A DNA stretch of 33,331 nucleotides from Myxococcaceae bacterium (GTDB taxonomy: Bacteria; Myxococcota; Myxococcia; Myxococcales; Myxococcaceae): assembly GCA_016926755.1 (NCBI GenBank), contig JAFGNZ010000178.1:1-33331 (forward strand). Reading direction: 5' to 3'. Below the pieces are notes generated by a model. The model was given only the letters and a program-made list of their open reading frames with translations. It was not told where the DNA came from and did no database searches. The position numbers and the translations under genes are program-made. Position 1 is the first letter of the stretch. Each line of letters opens with the position of its first letter. Positions 7,154-14,800 of this stretch are shown here, piece by piece.

Positions 7154-8605
7154 TCACCTCACCTGGACCGTCGCGGCGTGGCGCTCCTGGAGCCGGGGCG
7201 CTGGCTCGCTGAGCGTCTCCAGGAAGAAGCCCCGGAGCAGGTTCTTCGCCACCTGGGCCCGGTACCAATCCGAGCCACGGTGGTCCGTCCTCGGCGTGAA
7301 GTCCTCATCGAGGAGGGGGAGCACCGCCTCCACGCTCGCCTCCGTCCAGGGCTGCCCCACGAGCGCCGCCTCGGCCCGGCTCGCGCGCGCCGGACGGGCC
7401 GACATGCCCCCGTAGGCCAGCCGCGCCTCGCGGACGCGCCCCTGCTCGTCCACCACCACCCGGAAGCCCGCGGAGACGGAGCTGATGTCCAGCTCCCGCC
7501 GCTTCGACACCTTGTAGGCGATGGCGCGCGCCCCCGCGGGCTGCGCCGGCACATCCACGAAGGCGAGGAGCTCTCCGCGCCGCAGCGCCGTGCGCCGGTA
7601 GTCCACGAAGAAGTCCTCCAGCGCCATCCGCCGCTCCCCCGCCCGCGAGAGCACCACCGCCTCCGCGCCCAGGGAGATCAGCACCGGCGCCAGATCGCCA
7701 ATGGGGGACGCCGTGCACAGGTTGCCGCCCACCGTCGCGCGGTTCTTGATCTGCCGCGCGCCGAAGTAGCGCGCCATCCGCTCCAGGGGTGGGCAGGTGG
7801 CCCGCGAGTAGTCCTCCAGCTCCGTCAGCGTCACCGTGGCGCCCACGCGGTGCCCGCCCGCGCGCGGCTCCAGCGTCCGCAGCACGCGCAGCGCCTCCAG
7901 CGACACGAGCAGCGGCGGCTCCGCGAAGCGCTTGGTCACCTCCAGCGAGAGATCCGTCCCGCCCACCACGAAGCGGGCCTCCGGGTGCGCGTCCAGCACG
8001 TCCCACAGCGCCTCGAGGGTGGCGGGGGTGAAGAAGCGCTGGGGCCCGGCCGTGTAGGCCAGCTCCATGGGCTCGGGCTTCGTCTCCGCCAGGGCGCGGG
8101 CGAAGCGATCGGCTGGCCTCAGGCCCGCCACGCGCGCGGCGGCATCCCGGATGGGCCGGTAGCCAGTGCAGCGGCAGAGGTTGCCGCACATCTGCGCGTC
8201 CAGCTTCCACGGCTCGTTGAAGTCCTCGCGGTGGCAGGCCTCCAGCAGCGCCATGGTCACCCCCGGCGTGCAGTAGCCGCACTGGGAGCCCAGCTCGCGC
8301 GCCAGCGCCTCCTGCACCAGGTGGTAGCGGCCGCCCTCCTTCAGCGCCTCCACGGTGTACACGCGCTTGCCCTGCACCATGGGCAGCAGCAGCAGGCAGG
8401 AGTTGATCGCCCGCAGCACCGGCGCCCCCTTCCCGTCCTCCTCCAGCACGGCCACCGTGCAGGCGCCGCAGTCCCCCTCCGCGCACCCCTCCTTGGTGCC
8501 CGTCAGGTGGGCCCGGTCGCGCAGGTAGCGCAGCACCGTGGTGGTAGGAGAGAGCCCCGACTCCTCGACGAGCCGGTCGTTGAGATAGAAGCGCAGCCGA
8601 TCCAT
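7154..8605 (-). CDS. xdhA: xanthine dehydrogenase, iron-sulfur/FAD subunit
   Basis: This 483-residue electron-transfer subunit passes electrons from the molybdenum site through two [2Fe-2S] clusters to FAD and NAD. The first cluster uses C41, C46, C49 and C70 (GCAEGDCGAC). The second uses C109, C112, C144 and C146 (QCGYC and CRCTGYRPI). The FAD domain follows from about residue 190 with FVVGGTDLS and the typical ATVGGNLCTASPIGDLAP, and the CO-dehydrogenase flavoprotein C-terminal domain ends the chain. Length and order match bacterial XdhA. It precedes xdhB directly. CAGGGGA lies upstream of the ATG. With ureidoglycolate lyase at 21610 it hints at purine use, although uricase and allantoin genes are not in view. 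Confidence 0.95.
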   Translation of the reverse strand: MDRLRFYLNDRLVEESGLSPTTTVLRYLRDRAHLTGTKEGCAEGDCGACTVAVLEEDGKGAPVLRAINSCLLLLPMVQGKRVYTVEALKEGGRYHLVQEALARELGSQCGYCTPGVTMALLEACHREDFNEPWKLDAQMCGNLCRCTGYRPIRDAAARVAGLRPADRFARALAETKPEPMELAYTAGPQRFFTPATLEALWDVLDAHPEARFVVGGTDLSLEVTKRFAEPPLLVSLEALRVLRTLEPRAGGHRVGATVTLTELEDYSRATCPPLERMARYFGARQIKNRATVGGNLCTASPIGDLAPVLISLGAEAVVLSRAGERRMALEDFFVDYRRTALRRGELLAFVDVPAQPAGARAIAYKVSKRRELDISSVSAGFRVVVDEQGRVREARLAYGGMSARPARASRAEAALVGQPWTEASVEAVLPLLDEDFTPRTDHRGSDWYRAQVAKNLLRGFFLETLSEPAPRLQERHAATVQVR

Positions 8606-8668
8606 GTGTCCCCTGTCCGCCCCCGAGCGGCGGCTCTGGTGGAGTCTACCCCAGGGGCCGCCCCCACC

Positions 8669-9085
8669 TCACCCCCGGGTGAAGTAGATCGCCGCCAGGC
8701 TGACAAGGAAGTAGGGGCCCACGCTGGCGGCCCCCGCGTACTCCTTGGCCATGCGCTGGCCGAACAGCAGCGCCAGGAAAGTCACTCCGGACACCATGGC
8801 GCCCATGCATGCCAGCCGGGGGCTGCCGGTGGCCACCAGGGCGACGACGCCCGCGGCACACAGGGCTCCGGCCGCCAGCTCCAGCAGCGTGAGGCTCGCC
8901 AGCAGGGGCTTCACCAGCCCGCGGAGCACCGGCACCTTGGAGAACAGCTGCGTCTGCCAGCCCAGGTTGCCCTTCCAGTCGAGGACTTTGTCCAGGCCTG
9001 ACTGGACGAAGGTGATGGCCAGGAAGGCCACGGGGAGGACCTGCAGCAGCCACGAGGCGAACTGGGGCGAGTCGATCGACGGCAT
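8669..9085 (-). CDS. DoxX-like small integral membrane protein
   Basis: This 138-residue protein has about four hydrophobic helices: near residues 12-30, 60-85, 90-110 and 122-136. The N-terminal part reads FLAITFVQSGLDKVLDWKGN, which resembles the 'SG..K..D' start of DoxX/DUF-type quinone-associated membrane proteins. The substrate and partner are unknown. It lies 63 bases upstream of xdhA on the same strand and so might be co-transcribed with xanthine dehydrogenase, though the gap leaves room for a separate promoter. It diverges from the AI-2E permease gene at 9212. Confidence 0.65.
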   Translation of the reverse strand: MPSIDSPQFASWLLQVLPVAFLAITFVQSGLDKVLDWKGNLGWQTQLFSKVPVLRGLVKPLLASLTLLELAAGALCAAGVVALVATGSPRLACMGAMVSGVTFLALLFGQRMAKEYAGAASVGPYFLVSLAAIYFTRG

Positions 9086-9211
9086 CTCCCCACTCTACCC
9101 GGCTCCCACCCGTTCCCAAGTCCCCGTCAACCGGGGTGACCGTGCGGAAGTCGCCGTTTCAAGCGGGATTCCCCTTCCTCCTGGGCGCGGAGGCCCTTAA
9201 GTCGCCTGCAT

Positions 9212-10303
9212 ATGTCTCCGGATCTCACCGCCCGGCGTGTCTTCACCGGCCTCATCCTGCTCTCCATCTTCCTGCTGGCCCTCGTCGTGAAGCCCTTCGC
9301 CAAGGGCTTCTTCCTGGCCGCCGTGCTCGCCGGAGCGCTCTACACGACCCACAAGCGGCTCACCCGCGCCTTCCGAGGGCGCGCCAACCTGTCCTCGGGC
9401 CTGCTCTGCTTCGCCGTCGTGGTGGCCCTGCTGGTGCCGCTCACCGGCTTCACCGCCTTCCTCATCACCGAGGCCACCGCGGGCATGCGCTTCATCAACG
9501 AGACGCTGCGCAAGGAGGGCCTGGAGGGGCTCGTGGACCAGCTGCCCGGCCCGGCGCGCACGTTCACCGAGAAACTCATGGAGCGCTTCCAGGTGGAGGA
9601 GCTGCAGCTGGACGAGCAGCTCCAGCAGCAGGTGACCAGCCAGGGGGGCACCGCGGCCAAGGCGGTGACGGGGGCGGTGGCGGCCACCGGCTCCTTCGCC
9701 TTCCAGACGGTGATGATGCTCATCGCCCTCTTCTTCCTGCTGGTGGACGGCAAGCAGCTGGTGGAGTGGCTCGAGAGCGTCTCCCCCCTCCAGCGCGGGC
9801 AGACCACGGAGATCCTCCGCGAGTTCCGCCGGGTCGTCATCGCCGTGCTGGTGTCCTCGATTGCCACCGCGGGGGTGCAGACCGTGGCGGCGCTGGTGGG
9901 CTACCTCATCGCCCGTGTCCCCATCCCCTTCTTCTTCGCCGCGGTGACGTTCTTCCTGGCGCTCATCCCCGCCGTGGGCGCGGCCGTGGTGTGCTTCGCC
10001 GCGGCCGGGTTGCTGCTCATCACCGGCCACCCCTGGGCCGCGCTCTTCCTGGCCATCTGGGGCGTGCTGGTGGTGGGCCTGGTGGACAACATCGTCAAGC
10101 CCCTGCTCGTCAAGCGAGGCCTGCACATGCACGGGGCCATCGTCTTCTTCTCGCTGCTGGGCGGCCTGGCGACCTTCGGGACGGTGGGCCTGCTGATCGG
10201 CCCGCTCGTCATCGCCTTCTTCCTGGCGCTGGTGCGCATCTACGAGCGCGACTACGGCCGGCCTACCCCCCGGCGCACGGATCCGGCCACCCCGCCCACC
10301 TGA
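9212..10303 (+). CDS. AI-2E family transporter (UPF0118)
   Basis: This 363-residue membrane protein has the AI-2E family topology: two helices at the N-terminus (about 10-45), a third at 62-85, a soluble stretch rich in Glu/Gln (90-155), and five further helices to the C-terminus. The signatures PIPFFFAAVTFFLALIP, the loop before GLVDNIVKPLLV, and GLATFGTVGLLIGPLVIAFF are diagnostic. Some members export autoinducer-2, others are Na+/H+ antiporters, and most are uncharacterised, so the cargo should not be assumed. The start is the only ATG before the first helix, although no strong Shine-Dalgarno site precedes it. Confidence 0.92.
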   Translation: MSPDLTARRVFTGLILLSIFLLALVVKPFAKGFFLAAVLAGALYTTHKRLTRAFRGRANLSSGLLCFAVVVALLVPLTGFTAFLITEATAGMRFINETLRKEGLEGLVDQLPGPARTFTEKLMERFQVEELQLDEQLQQQVTSQGGTAAKAVTGAVAATGSFAFQTVMMLIALFFLLVDGKQLVEWLESVSPLQRGQTTEILREFRRVVIAVLVSSIATAGVQTVAALVGYLIARVPIPFFFAAVTFFLALIPAVGAAVVCFAAAGLLLITGHPWAALFLAIWGVLVVGLVDNIVKPLLVKRGLHMHGAIVFFSLLGGLATFGTVGLLIGPLVIAFFLALVRIYERDYGRPTPRRTDPATPPT

Positions 10304-10324
10304 GGAGGGCGGAGGCCGCGGCGA

Positions 10325-10507
10325 CTACCAGGAGGCGACGAGCCCCTCCTCCCACATGCTGTCGAAGTCGTCCTCCATGGGGGGCTTGGGCCGCGGGGGT
10401 TCGCTCGTGGACGGGAGCTCGCGGGCCAGCGGCGGCACGAGCTCCAAGTGAGGAGCCTCGCGGCGCGGCGCGTTAAAGGCGGTGTCGAGTTTCGGCGCGG
10501 TCAGCAT
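10325..10507 (-). CDS. 60-residue hypothetical protein
   Basis: This short frame reads MLTAPKLDTAFNAPRREAP at its start and ends with an acidic, aromatic tail (EDDFDSMWEEGLVASW). GAGGGG lies five bases from the ATG at 10507, a good ribosome binding site, and codon third positions are GC-rich. A longer reading from 10657 exists, but that extension has low-complexity composition, lacks a binding site and runs through a large hairpin. No domain, signal peptide or membrane segment is seen. The proline-rich middle and acidic tail suggest a disordered, possibly protein-binding peptide. It is convergent with the AI-2E gene (21 bases apart). Function unknown. Confidence 0.55.
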   Translation of the reverse strand: MLTAPKLDTAFNAPRREAPHLELVPPLARELPSTSEPPRPKPPMEDDFDSMWEEGLVASW

Positions 10508-10617
10508 GGTCCCCTCAGCCTCGAGTCCGAGATCTCCGTTCGGAGGACAACCCCAGCAATCGCCGTGCCGTCCATGAACGTCCTGGGAGCCACGGGAAGC
10601 CGGCCCGACCTCGAACA

Positions 10618-10650
10618 CCCGGGTCCTTCTCTCCCAACGAAGGACCCGGG
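10618..10650. repeat. perfect 12-bp inverted repeat
   Basis: CCCGGGTCCTTC (10618-10629) is the exact reverse complement of 10639-10650, with a 9-base loop. The RNA hairpin would be very stable on either strand. Neither side carries a T run, so it is not a textbook terminator. It lies about 110 bases upstream of the 60-residue gene and 190 bases downstream of the protease stop, so it could separate those two minus-strand transcripts or act in the small gene's leader. Confidence 0.6.
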
Positions 10651-10751
10651 GAGTCATTTCCTCGCGTCCCCGCGCTGGGCCGCCTGGCTCTGCATGGAAG
10701 CCCTGTGCATCGAGGGCAGCCCGGTGCCGCCCATCCGTCGTTGACGGAAAT

Positions 10752-10771
10752 CCGTGGCTGGCGAGCCACGG
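10752..10771 (-). terminator. perfect 8-bp hairpin 3' of the S8 protease
   Basis: CCGTGGCT (10752-10759) pairs exactly with AGCCACGG (10764-10771) around a 4-base loop. On the minus strand it lies about 70 bases after the protease stop and is followed by ATTTCC, only a short T patch. A weak intrinsic terminator or 3'-end stabiliser is the simplest reading. Confidence 0.4.
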
Positions 10772-10839
10772 GTGTCCGGGAGCCCACGCCCTCCCTCGGA
10801 AAACCGGGTCTCGCCCGCGCCGGCTGCGTGAAAGGGCCG

Positions 10840-12906
10840 TTAGAAGCTCTGTGCCTCGACCGTGATGGTGGGGGAGCAGATCGTGCTGCTCGCCTGACAG
10901 ACCTTGTAGGTGTAGCTCGTGCCCGTGGGGAACCAGATCCAGTCCGAGTAGTAGTCATCATTGGCGGTGGTCGCCACCTTCTGCTCGTTGCGGTAGACGT
11001 CCACGTTGCTCCCGACCGCGCCCGACCAGGACACGTCGCTCCCATGCAGGAGCGGGTCGATGGCGTAGGCGTACGCCTCGATCCCGATGGACGACACGCT
11101 CACCGCCTTGCTGGTGGTCGCGGTGGCACCCTGGTCATCGGTCACCGTGAGCTGCACGGTATAGGTGCCCGCGGCCACGTAGGTGTGGCTGGGGTTGGGC
11201 ACTTCGTTGGTGGTGCCGTCACCAAGGCTCCAGCTCCAGGCGGTGATGGTGCCGTCCGAGGCCGTGCTGGTGTCGGTGAAGGCGCAGGACAGCCCGCTGC
11301 AAGAGTGGGTGAACGCGGCGGTGAGCGCGCTGTTGCCGCTGCCCTTCAGGAAGTCGAGCGCCGCCTTCGCCTGCACCAGGCCGTAGCCGTAGGAGTTGTC
11401 CCGCCCGGCGGTGCCGAGATCCTCCGCGGTGCTCTCCAGCGCCTGGCGGATCTGCGCGTTCGTCCACGCGGGGTTGACGCTCCAGATCAGGGCCGCCACG
11501 CCGGACACGTGCGGCGTGGCCATGGAGGTGCCGTCCAGGTGCTCGTAGCCGCTGGCCGGCCTGGTGACCTGGCTGACCACGGTGGCCGAGGCACTGAGGG
11601 CATTGGCCTTCAGGAACTGGCCATCCTCCTGGGAGAGGGTGACGGCGGGCAGGGTGCTGGTGCCGGTGCCGAGCCCGCCTTTGAAGGGGCCGGGGACGTT
11701 GTTGTAGAGGATGGCTCCGGTGGCGCCGCCGCTCTTCGCCGTGGCCACCTTGTCCGCGAACGTGGTGACGCCGCGCTCGCAGAGCACCATCTTCCCGCTC
11801 CAGCTCCCCGCGGCGTCGCACAGGCCGCCGTCCACCAGCGGCGCGGCGACGCCCGGGGTGCGCGCGGCGCCGTCCACGCCGTTGGCGACATAGGTGACAC
11901 CGCTCACGGTGACCGAGGAGCTCTCCCTGGCCGGCCAGGTGGAGAGCACGCTGGCGCCGGGCGCCGCCAGATCGACCTGGTTGTTCTTCTGGGAGAACGA
12001 GGTGACCTGCTTGTTGGCATCGACGGCCGCCACCGAGATGACCGAGGGATAGGAGGCCGGGTAGCTGTACGCGGTGTTCCCGGAGTTGCCGGCCGCGGCG
12101 ATGGAGAGCACGCCCTGGTCGAAGGCGCCCTGGAACGCATCGCGCTCGGTGGTGCTGGAGAACTGGCCGCCCAGGCTCATGCTGACCACATGGGCGTGGT
12201 TCGCCACGCAGCGGTTGAGGGCGTCCGTGATGCTGGAGCCGAAGGTGGCGCTGCAGTTGTTGCCGAAGATCTTCACGATGTAGAGCGAGATGCCGTTCGG
12301 GTTGACGCCCACCACGCCCGTGCCGTTGTCGAGCGCGGCGATGGTGCCCGCCACGTGGGTGCCGTGGCCGCAGCCGTCGGTGCTCCAGTCGGACGGGTAG
12401 CCGGAGACGCTGCCGTCCTGGATGTCCTCATGGGCCACGTAGAGGCCCGAGTCGATGATGCACACCTTGCGCTCGGTGGCAGAGCCCTGGGGCCACACCA
12501 GCGGCGCCTGCACCATGTCGACACCGAAGGGCACCTGCTGCGCCATGGGGTAGCGCTCCGGATCCGGCTCGATGTACTCGATGTCCGGGTTGCCACGCAG
12601 GGAGGCCAGCAGCGCGGGGCTCAGCTCGACAGCCACCGAGTGCTGTGGCGCCAGCTCCAGCTTCACCCGCGCGCCCTGCTTCTCCAGCGCGGAGATGCCC
12701 TGCGCGCTCCGGAGGCCGACCCCGCTCCGGTACTTGATGATGTAGCGGCCCGCCGCGCTCAGCCCGGCAGGACCCTCCGCCGCGGGGGGCTCTTCGCCTC
12801 CGGCAGTGGGCTCCAAGCCCGCGGCGTCGGCGCACGCCTGCGCCAGCAGCCCCAGGGAAACGAGACAGGGCAACAACCATCGGGTCTTCGGAAGTGCGAG
12901 TGACAC
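10840..12906 (-). CDS. secreted S8 (subtilisin-like) protease with PA and PKD domains
   Basis: This 688-residue protein is an extracellular serine endopeptidase. The GTG at 12906 is chosen because GAGGAGG precedes it and a signal peptide follows at once. LLAQAC (to C25) could be a loose lipobox, so membrane anchoring is possible. Residues 50-120 form an inhibitor I9-type propeptide. The catalytic triad is visible: D152 in IIDSG, H181 in GHGTHVAGT, S461 in GTSMATPH, with N274 of AAGNSG as the oxyanion residue. Residues about 330-445 are a protease-associated (PA) insertion. A PKD domain (about 528-605, ending VQLTVTDDQGAT) and a last beta-rich Fn3-like module follow. Such enzymes serve predation and protein feeding in myxobacteria. 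It diverges from the macro/NDT-like gene. Confidence 0.93.
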   Translation of the reverse strand: MSLALPKTRWLLPCLVSLGLLAQACADAAGLEPTAGGEEPPAAEGPAGLSAAGRYIIKYRSGVGLRSAQGISALEKQGARVKLELAPQHSVAVELSPALLASLRGNPDIEYIEPDPERYPMAQQVPFGVDMVQAPLVWPQGSATERKVCIIDSGLYVAHEDIQDGSVSGYPSDWSTDGCGHGTHVAGTIAALDNGTGVVGVNPNGISLYIVKIFGNNCSATFGSSITDALNRCVANHAHVVSMSLGGQFSSTTERDAFQGAFDQGVLSIAAAGNSGNTAYSYPASYPSVISVAAVDANKQVTSFSQKNNQVDLAAPGASVLSTWPARESSSVTVSGVTYVANGVDGAARTPGVAAPLVDGGLCDAAGSWSGKMVLCERGVTTFADKVATAKSGGATGAILYNNVPGPFKGGLGTGTSTLPAVTLSQEDGQFLKANALSASATVVSQVTRPASGYEHLDGTSMATPHVSGVAALIWSVNPAWTNAQIRQALESTAEDLGTAGRDNSYGYGLVQAKAALDFLKGSGNSALTAAFTHSCSGLSCAFTDTSTASDGTITAWSWSLGDGTTNEVPNPSHTYVAAGTYTVQLTVTDDQGATATTSKAVSVSSIGIEAYAYAIDPLLHGSDVSWSGAVGSNVDVYRNEQKVATTANDDYYSDWIWFPTGTSYTYKVCQASSTICSPTITVEAQSF

Positions 12907-13017
12907 GGGTTCCTCCTCAGGAGCCAGGCGCGGCCACCACCGGGGCGAGCGACGCGCGCCGCATTCCTGGGGCTGGAGCCAGCACAAATCCAGGCCAGGC
13001 TCCCAACGCATTACCTT

Positions 13018-13033
13018 CGCTGAACACTCAGCG
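13018..13033. promoter_or_regulatory. 6-bp dyad in the divergent S8 protease/macro-NDT intergenic region
   Basis: CGCTGA (13018-13023) and TCAGCG (13028-13033) form a perfect dyad with a 4-base spacer, between two divergent genes. It has the size of an operator half-site pair. No regulator is suggested by the sequence. Confidence 0.25.
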
Positions 13034-13125
13034 AGCCCCCGGATTCACGCACGGACAGAATGCCTCGGTGGCAGTGTCTGACCCGGGACTGGCCGCGGCC
13101 TGGACCCGTGGCGGGGAGGAAGCGC

Positions 13126-13139
13126 TACAGTGGCTCCGA
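13126..13139 (+). promoter_or_regulatory. candidate -10 element just before the macro/NDT-like gene
   Basis: TACAGT (13126-13131) fits the TANNNT -10 pattern and ends eight bases before the ATG at 13140, so transcription would start within about two bases of the start codon. TGGACC at 13101-13106 is a poor -35 at 19-base spacing. The context TACNGTGGC is shared with the acyltransferase start at 1904. Confidence 0.3.
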
Positions 13140-14132
13140 ATGAGCACGGCCCTCGAACTGGTGCTGGAGGCAGGAGACATCACGGAGGCGCGCGCGGATG
13201 TGGCGCTCTTCAAGTACGCGCAGGGCTTCCACGGCGCGTCCCAGGCCGCCGCCCGGCGGCTGGACGCGGTGGGGGTCTCCTCGTCGCAGCTCGAGGTGGC
13301 GCCGGGGGACTCCCGCTTCGTGGAGACCCGAGGGGGGCTGAAGGCGCCGCTGGTGCTGTACCTGGGGACCGTGCGCCTGGGGGACTTCGGGTACCACGAG
13401 ATTCGCCAGTTCGCGGTCCGCGCGCTCAAGGCGCTGGAGTCGCGCCCGGGCCTGCGCCACCTGGCCAGCACGGTACACGGCCCGAACTACGGGCTGGACG
13501 AGGACGAGGCCGTGCTCGCGTTCGCGGGCGGGCTGGTGGAGGCCTTCCAGCGGGGCAACGGGCCGCAGGGCCTGGAGCGCGTCACCCTGATGGAGCTCAA
13601 CTCGCGCCGTGCGCTGCGGCTGCGCAAGGCGCTGGAGCGCGGGCTGGGGGGGACGCCTGGGGTGCAGGCGCTGCCAGGCGGGGGCTTCCGGGTGCAGCGC
13701 ATGAGCGCGTTCGTCCAGGCCCCACCGCTGGCCTCGGCGGGCACGGTGTCCATGGAGAAGCCGCACGCCTTCGTGGCGATGCCGTTCGCGGATGAGCTGG
13801 AGGACACGTACCACTACGGCATCCTCGGGCCGGTGAAGTCCGCGGGCCTGCTGTGCGAGCGCGTGGATCAGGCGGTGTTCGACGGGCCCATCATCCAGCG
13901 CATCAAGGAGCGCATCGAGACGGCGAAGGTGGTGATCGCGGATCTGTCGATGGCCAATCCCAACGTGTACCTGGAGGTTGGCTATGCGTGGGGCCGAGGG
14001 CGGCCCACGGTGCTGCTGGTGCGCGACGTGAAGGAGCTGCGGTTCGACGTGGCCTCCTATCGGTGCATCATCTACCGGAGCATCCGAGAGCTCGAGGCCT
14101 CGCTGACACGCGAGCTGGAGCGGCTGGCCTGA
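13140..14132 (+). CDS. macro/M17-N-like domain fused to nucleoside deoxyribosyltransferase/TIR-like domain
   Basis: This 330-residue protein has two parts. Residues 5-200 (VLEAGDITEARADVALFKYA... APLVLYLGTVRLGDFGYHEI) resemble the N-terminal macro-like domain of M17 aminopeptidases, a fold that binds ADP-ribose-type ligands. Residues 207-330 form a Rossmann-like nucleotide-processing domain of the nucleoside 2-deoxyribosyltransferase/TIR-like group: HAFVAMPF, a helix with ILGPVKSAGLLCERVD, IIQRIKERIETAKVVIADLS (D268), NPN (273-275) and YLEVGYAWGRGRPTVLL, where E279 is at the position of the catalytic glutamate. Related domains occur in NAD-cleaving immune effectors (CapNDT, TIR-like), while macro or SLOG sensors occur in Thoeris-like systems. 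The ATG at 13140 starts exactly at the first domain. recX follows after 35 bases. Domain fold of the C-terminus is confident, the N-terminal call is moderate, and the immune role is inference. Confidence 0.75.
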   Translation: MSTALELVLEAGDITEARADVALFKYAQGFHGASQAAARRLDAVGVSSSQLEVAPGDSRFVETRGGLKAPLVLYLGTVRLGDFGYHEIRQFAVRALKALESRPGLRHLASTVHGPNYGLDEDEAVLAFAGGLVEAFQRGNGPQGLERVTLMELNSRRALRLRKALERGLGGTPGVQALPGGGFRVQRMSAFVQAPPLASAGTVSMEKPHAFVAMPFADELEDTYHYGILGPVKSAGLLCERVDQAVFDGPIIQRIKERIETAKVVIADLSMANPNVYLEVGYAWGRGRPTVLLVRDVKELRFDVASYRCIIYRSIRELEASLTRELERLA

Positions 14133-14158
14133 CAACAGTCAGACCGGGGTGCTACACA
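14129..14158 (+). promoter_or_regulatory. candidate recX promoter overlapping the previous stop
   Basis: CTGACA (14129-14134) and TACACA (14153-14158) are separated by 18 bases and lie just before the recX ATG at 14168. This would give a transcript with almost no leader, consistent with the lack of a Shine-Dalgarno site there. Confidence 0.35.
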
Positions 14159-14167
14159 CGCTCCTCC

Positions 14168-14731
14168 ATGGACGAGCGGAGGGACGGACAGCGCGGCAAG
14201 CCCCAGGGGCCGAGGAAGCAGCCCCGGAAGGCGTCGCCGCGCTATCTGGAGAACGCCGCGCTGCACTACCTGAAGCGCTACGCGGCGACGGTGAGCCAGC
14301 TCAAGCGAGTGCTCGCGCGGAAGGTGGACCGCTCCCTGCGGTTCCACGGCGGCGACCGCGCCGAGGCGCTCGGCTGGGTGGACGCGCTGGCGGACAAGCT
14401 CATCCGCAACGGCCTCATCAACGACCAGGCCTACGCCGAACAGAAGGCACAGTCGCTGCGCGCCTCGGGGCGCAGCGCCCGGGTGATTGCCCAGAAGCTG
14501 CGGATGAAGGGAGTCGCCTCGGACGTCGTCGCGCGGGAGCTGGCCGAGGCCACGGCGGCCGTGCCCGAAGACGCGGCCGCACGCATCTGGGCGCGCAAGA
14601 AGCGCCTGGGGCCCTACCGGCGCGACGCGCGGACCCGGGAGGAGAACCGGCAGAGGGATCTCGCCGCGCTGGCGCGGGCAGGCTTCTCGTTCTCGACGGC
14701 GAAGAAGATCATCGACGAAGCGCCCGAGTAG
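14168..14731 (+). CDS. recX: RecX-family regulatory protein
   Basis: This 187-residue protein has the three tandem three-helix modules of RecX, which binds RecA filaments and tunes recombination and the SOS response. Module one is ALHYLKRYAATVSQLKRVLARK (about 30-60). Module two includes ALADKLIRNGLINDQAYAEQ and RASGRSARVIAQKLRMKGV (about 75-125). Module three ends with ALARAGFSFSTAKKII (about 160-182). The N-terminal 20 residues are basic and probably disordered. The ATG at 14168 follows the macro/NDT-like stop by 35 bases. recX is often beside recA, which is not the case here. Assignment by helix pattern and family motifs; fairly sure. Confidence 0.85.
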   Translation: MDERRDGQRGKPQGPRKQPRKASPRYLENAALHYLKRYAATVSQLKRVLARKVDRSLRFHGGDRAEALGWVDALADKLIRNGLINDQAYAEQKAQSLRASGRSARVIAQKLRMKGVASDVVARELAEATAAVPEDAAARIWARKKRLGPYRRDARTREENRQRDLAALARAGFSFSTAKKIIDEAPE

Positions 14732-14800
14732 CTGCCCACGACCTCAGCCCGTCTCAGAGCCCGAGCTCACTCAACCCTGGGTGATCCACCGGCCGTGGCC

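Larger units (their letters stand above)
10508..10839. other. 332-base gap between S8 protease and small protein
   Basis: No gene is supported here. The gap holds two perfect inverted repeats (10618-10650 and 10752-10771), described separately, and a short dyad ACGGA-aa-TCCGT at 10744-10755. Frames open across it on both strands have no ribosome binding site and no recognisable motif. Confidence 0.5.

Noticed and set aside
4774-8605. Carbon monoxide dehydrogenase (CoxL/CoxS/CoxM) instead of xanthine dehydrogenase
   Set aside because: The Fe-S and FAD parts are fused in one subunit as in XdhA, and the CoxL AYRCxFR active-site loop is absent.
5464-9001. Long plus-strand frames opposite xdhA and xdhB
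   Set aside because: They mirror the xanthine dehydrogenase genes, whose Fe-S and molybdenum motifs are complete. No motif is present in the plus-strand translations.
9212-10303. Dedicated quorum-signal AI-2 exporter
   Set aside because: Family membership is clear, but most members have no shown AI-2 transport and no luxS is in view.
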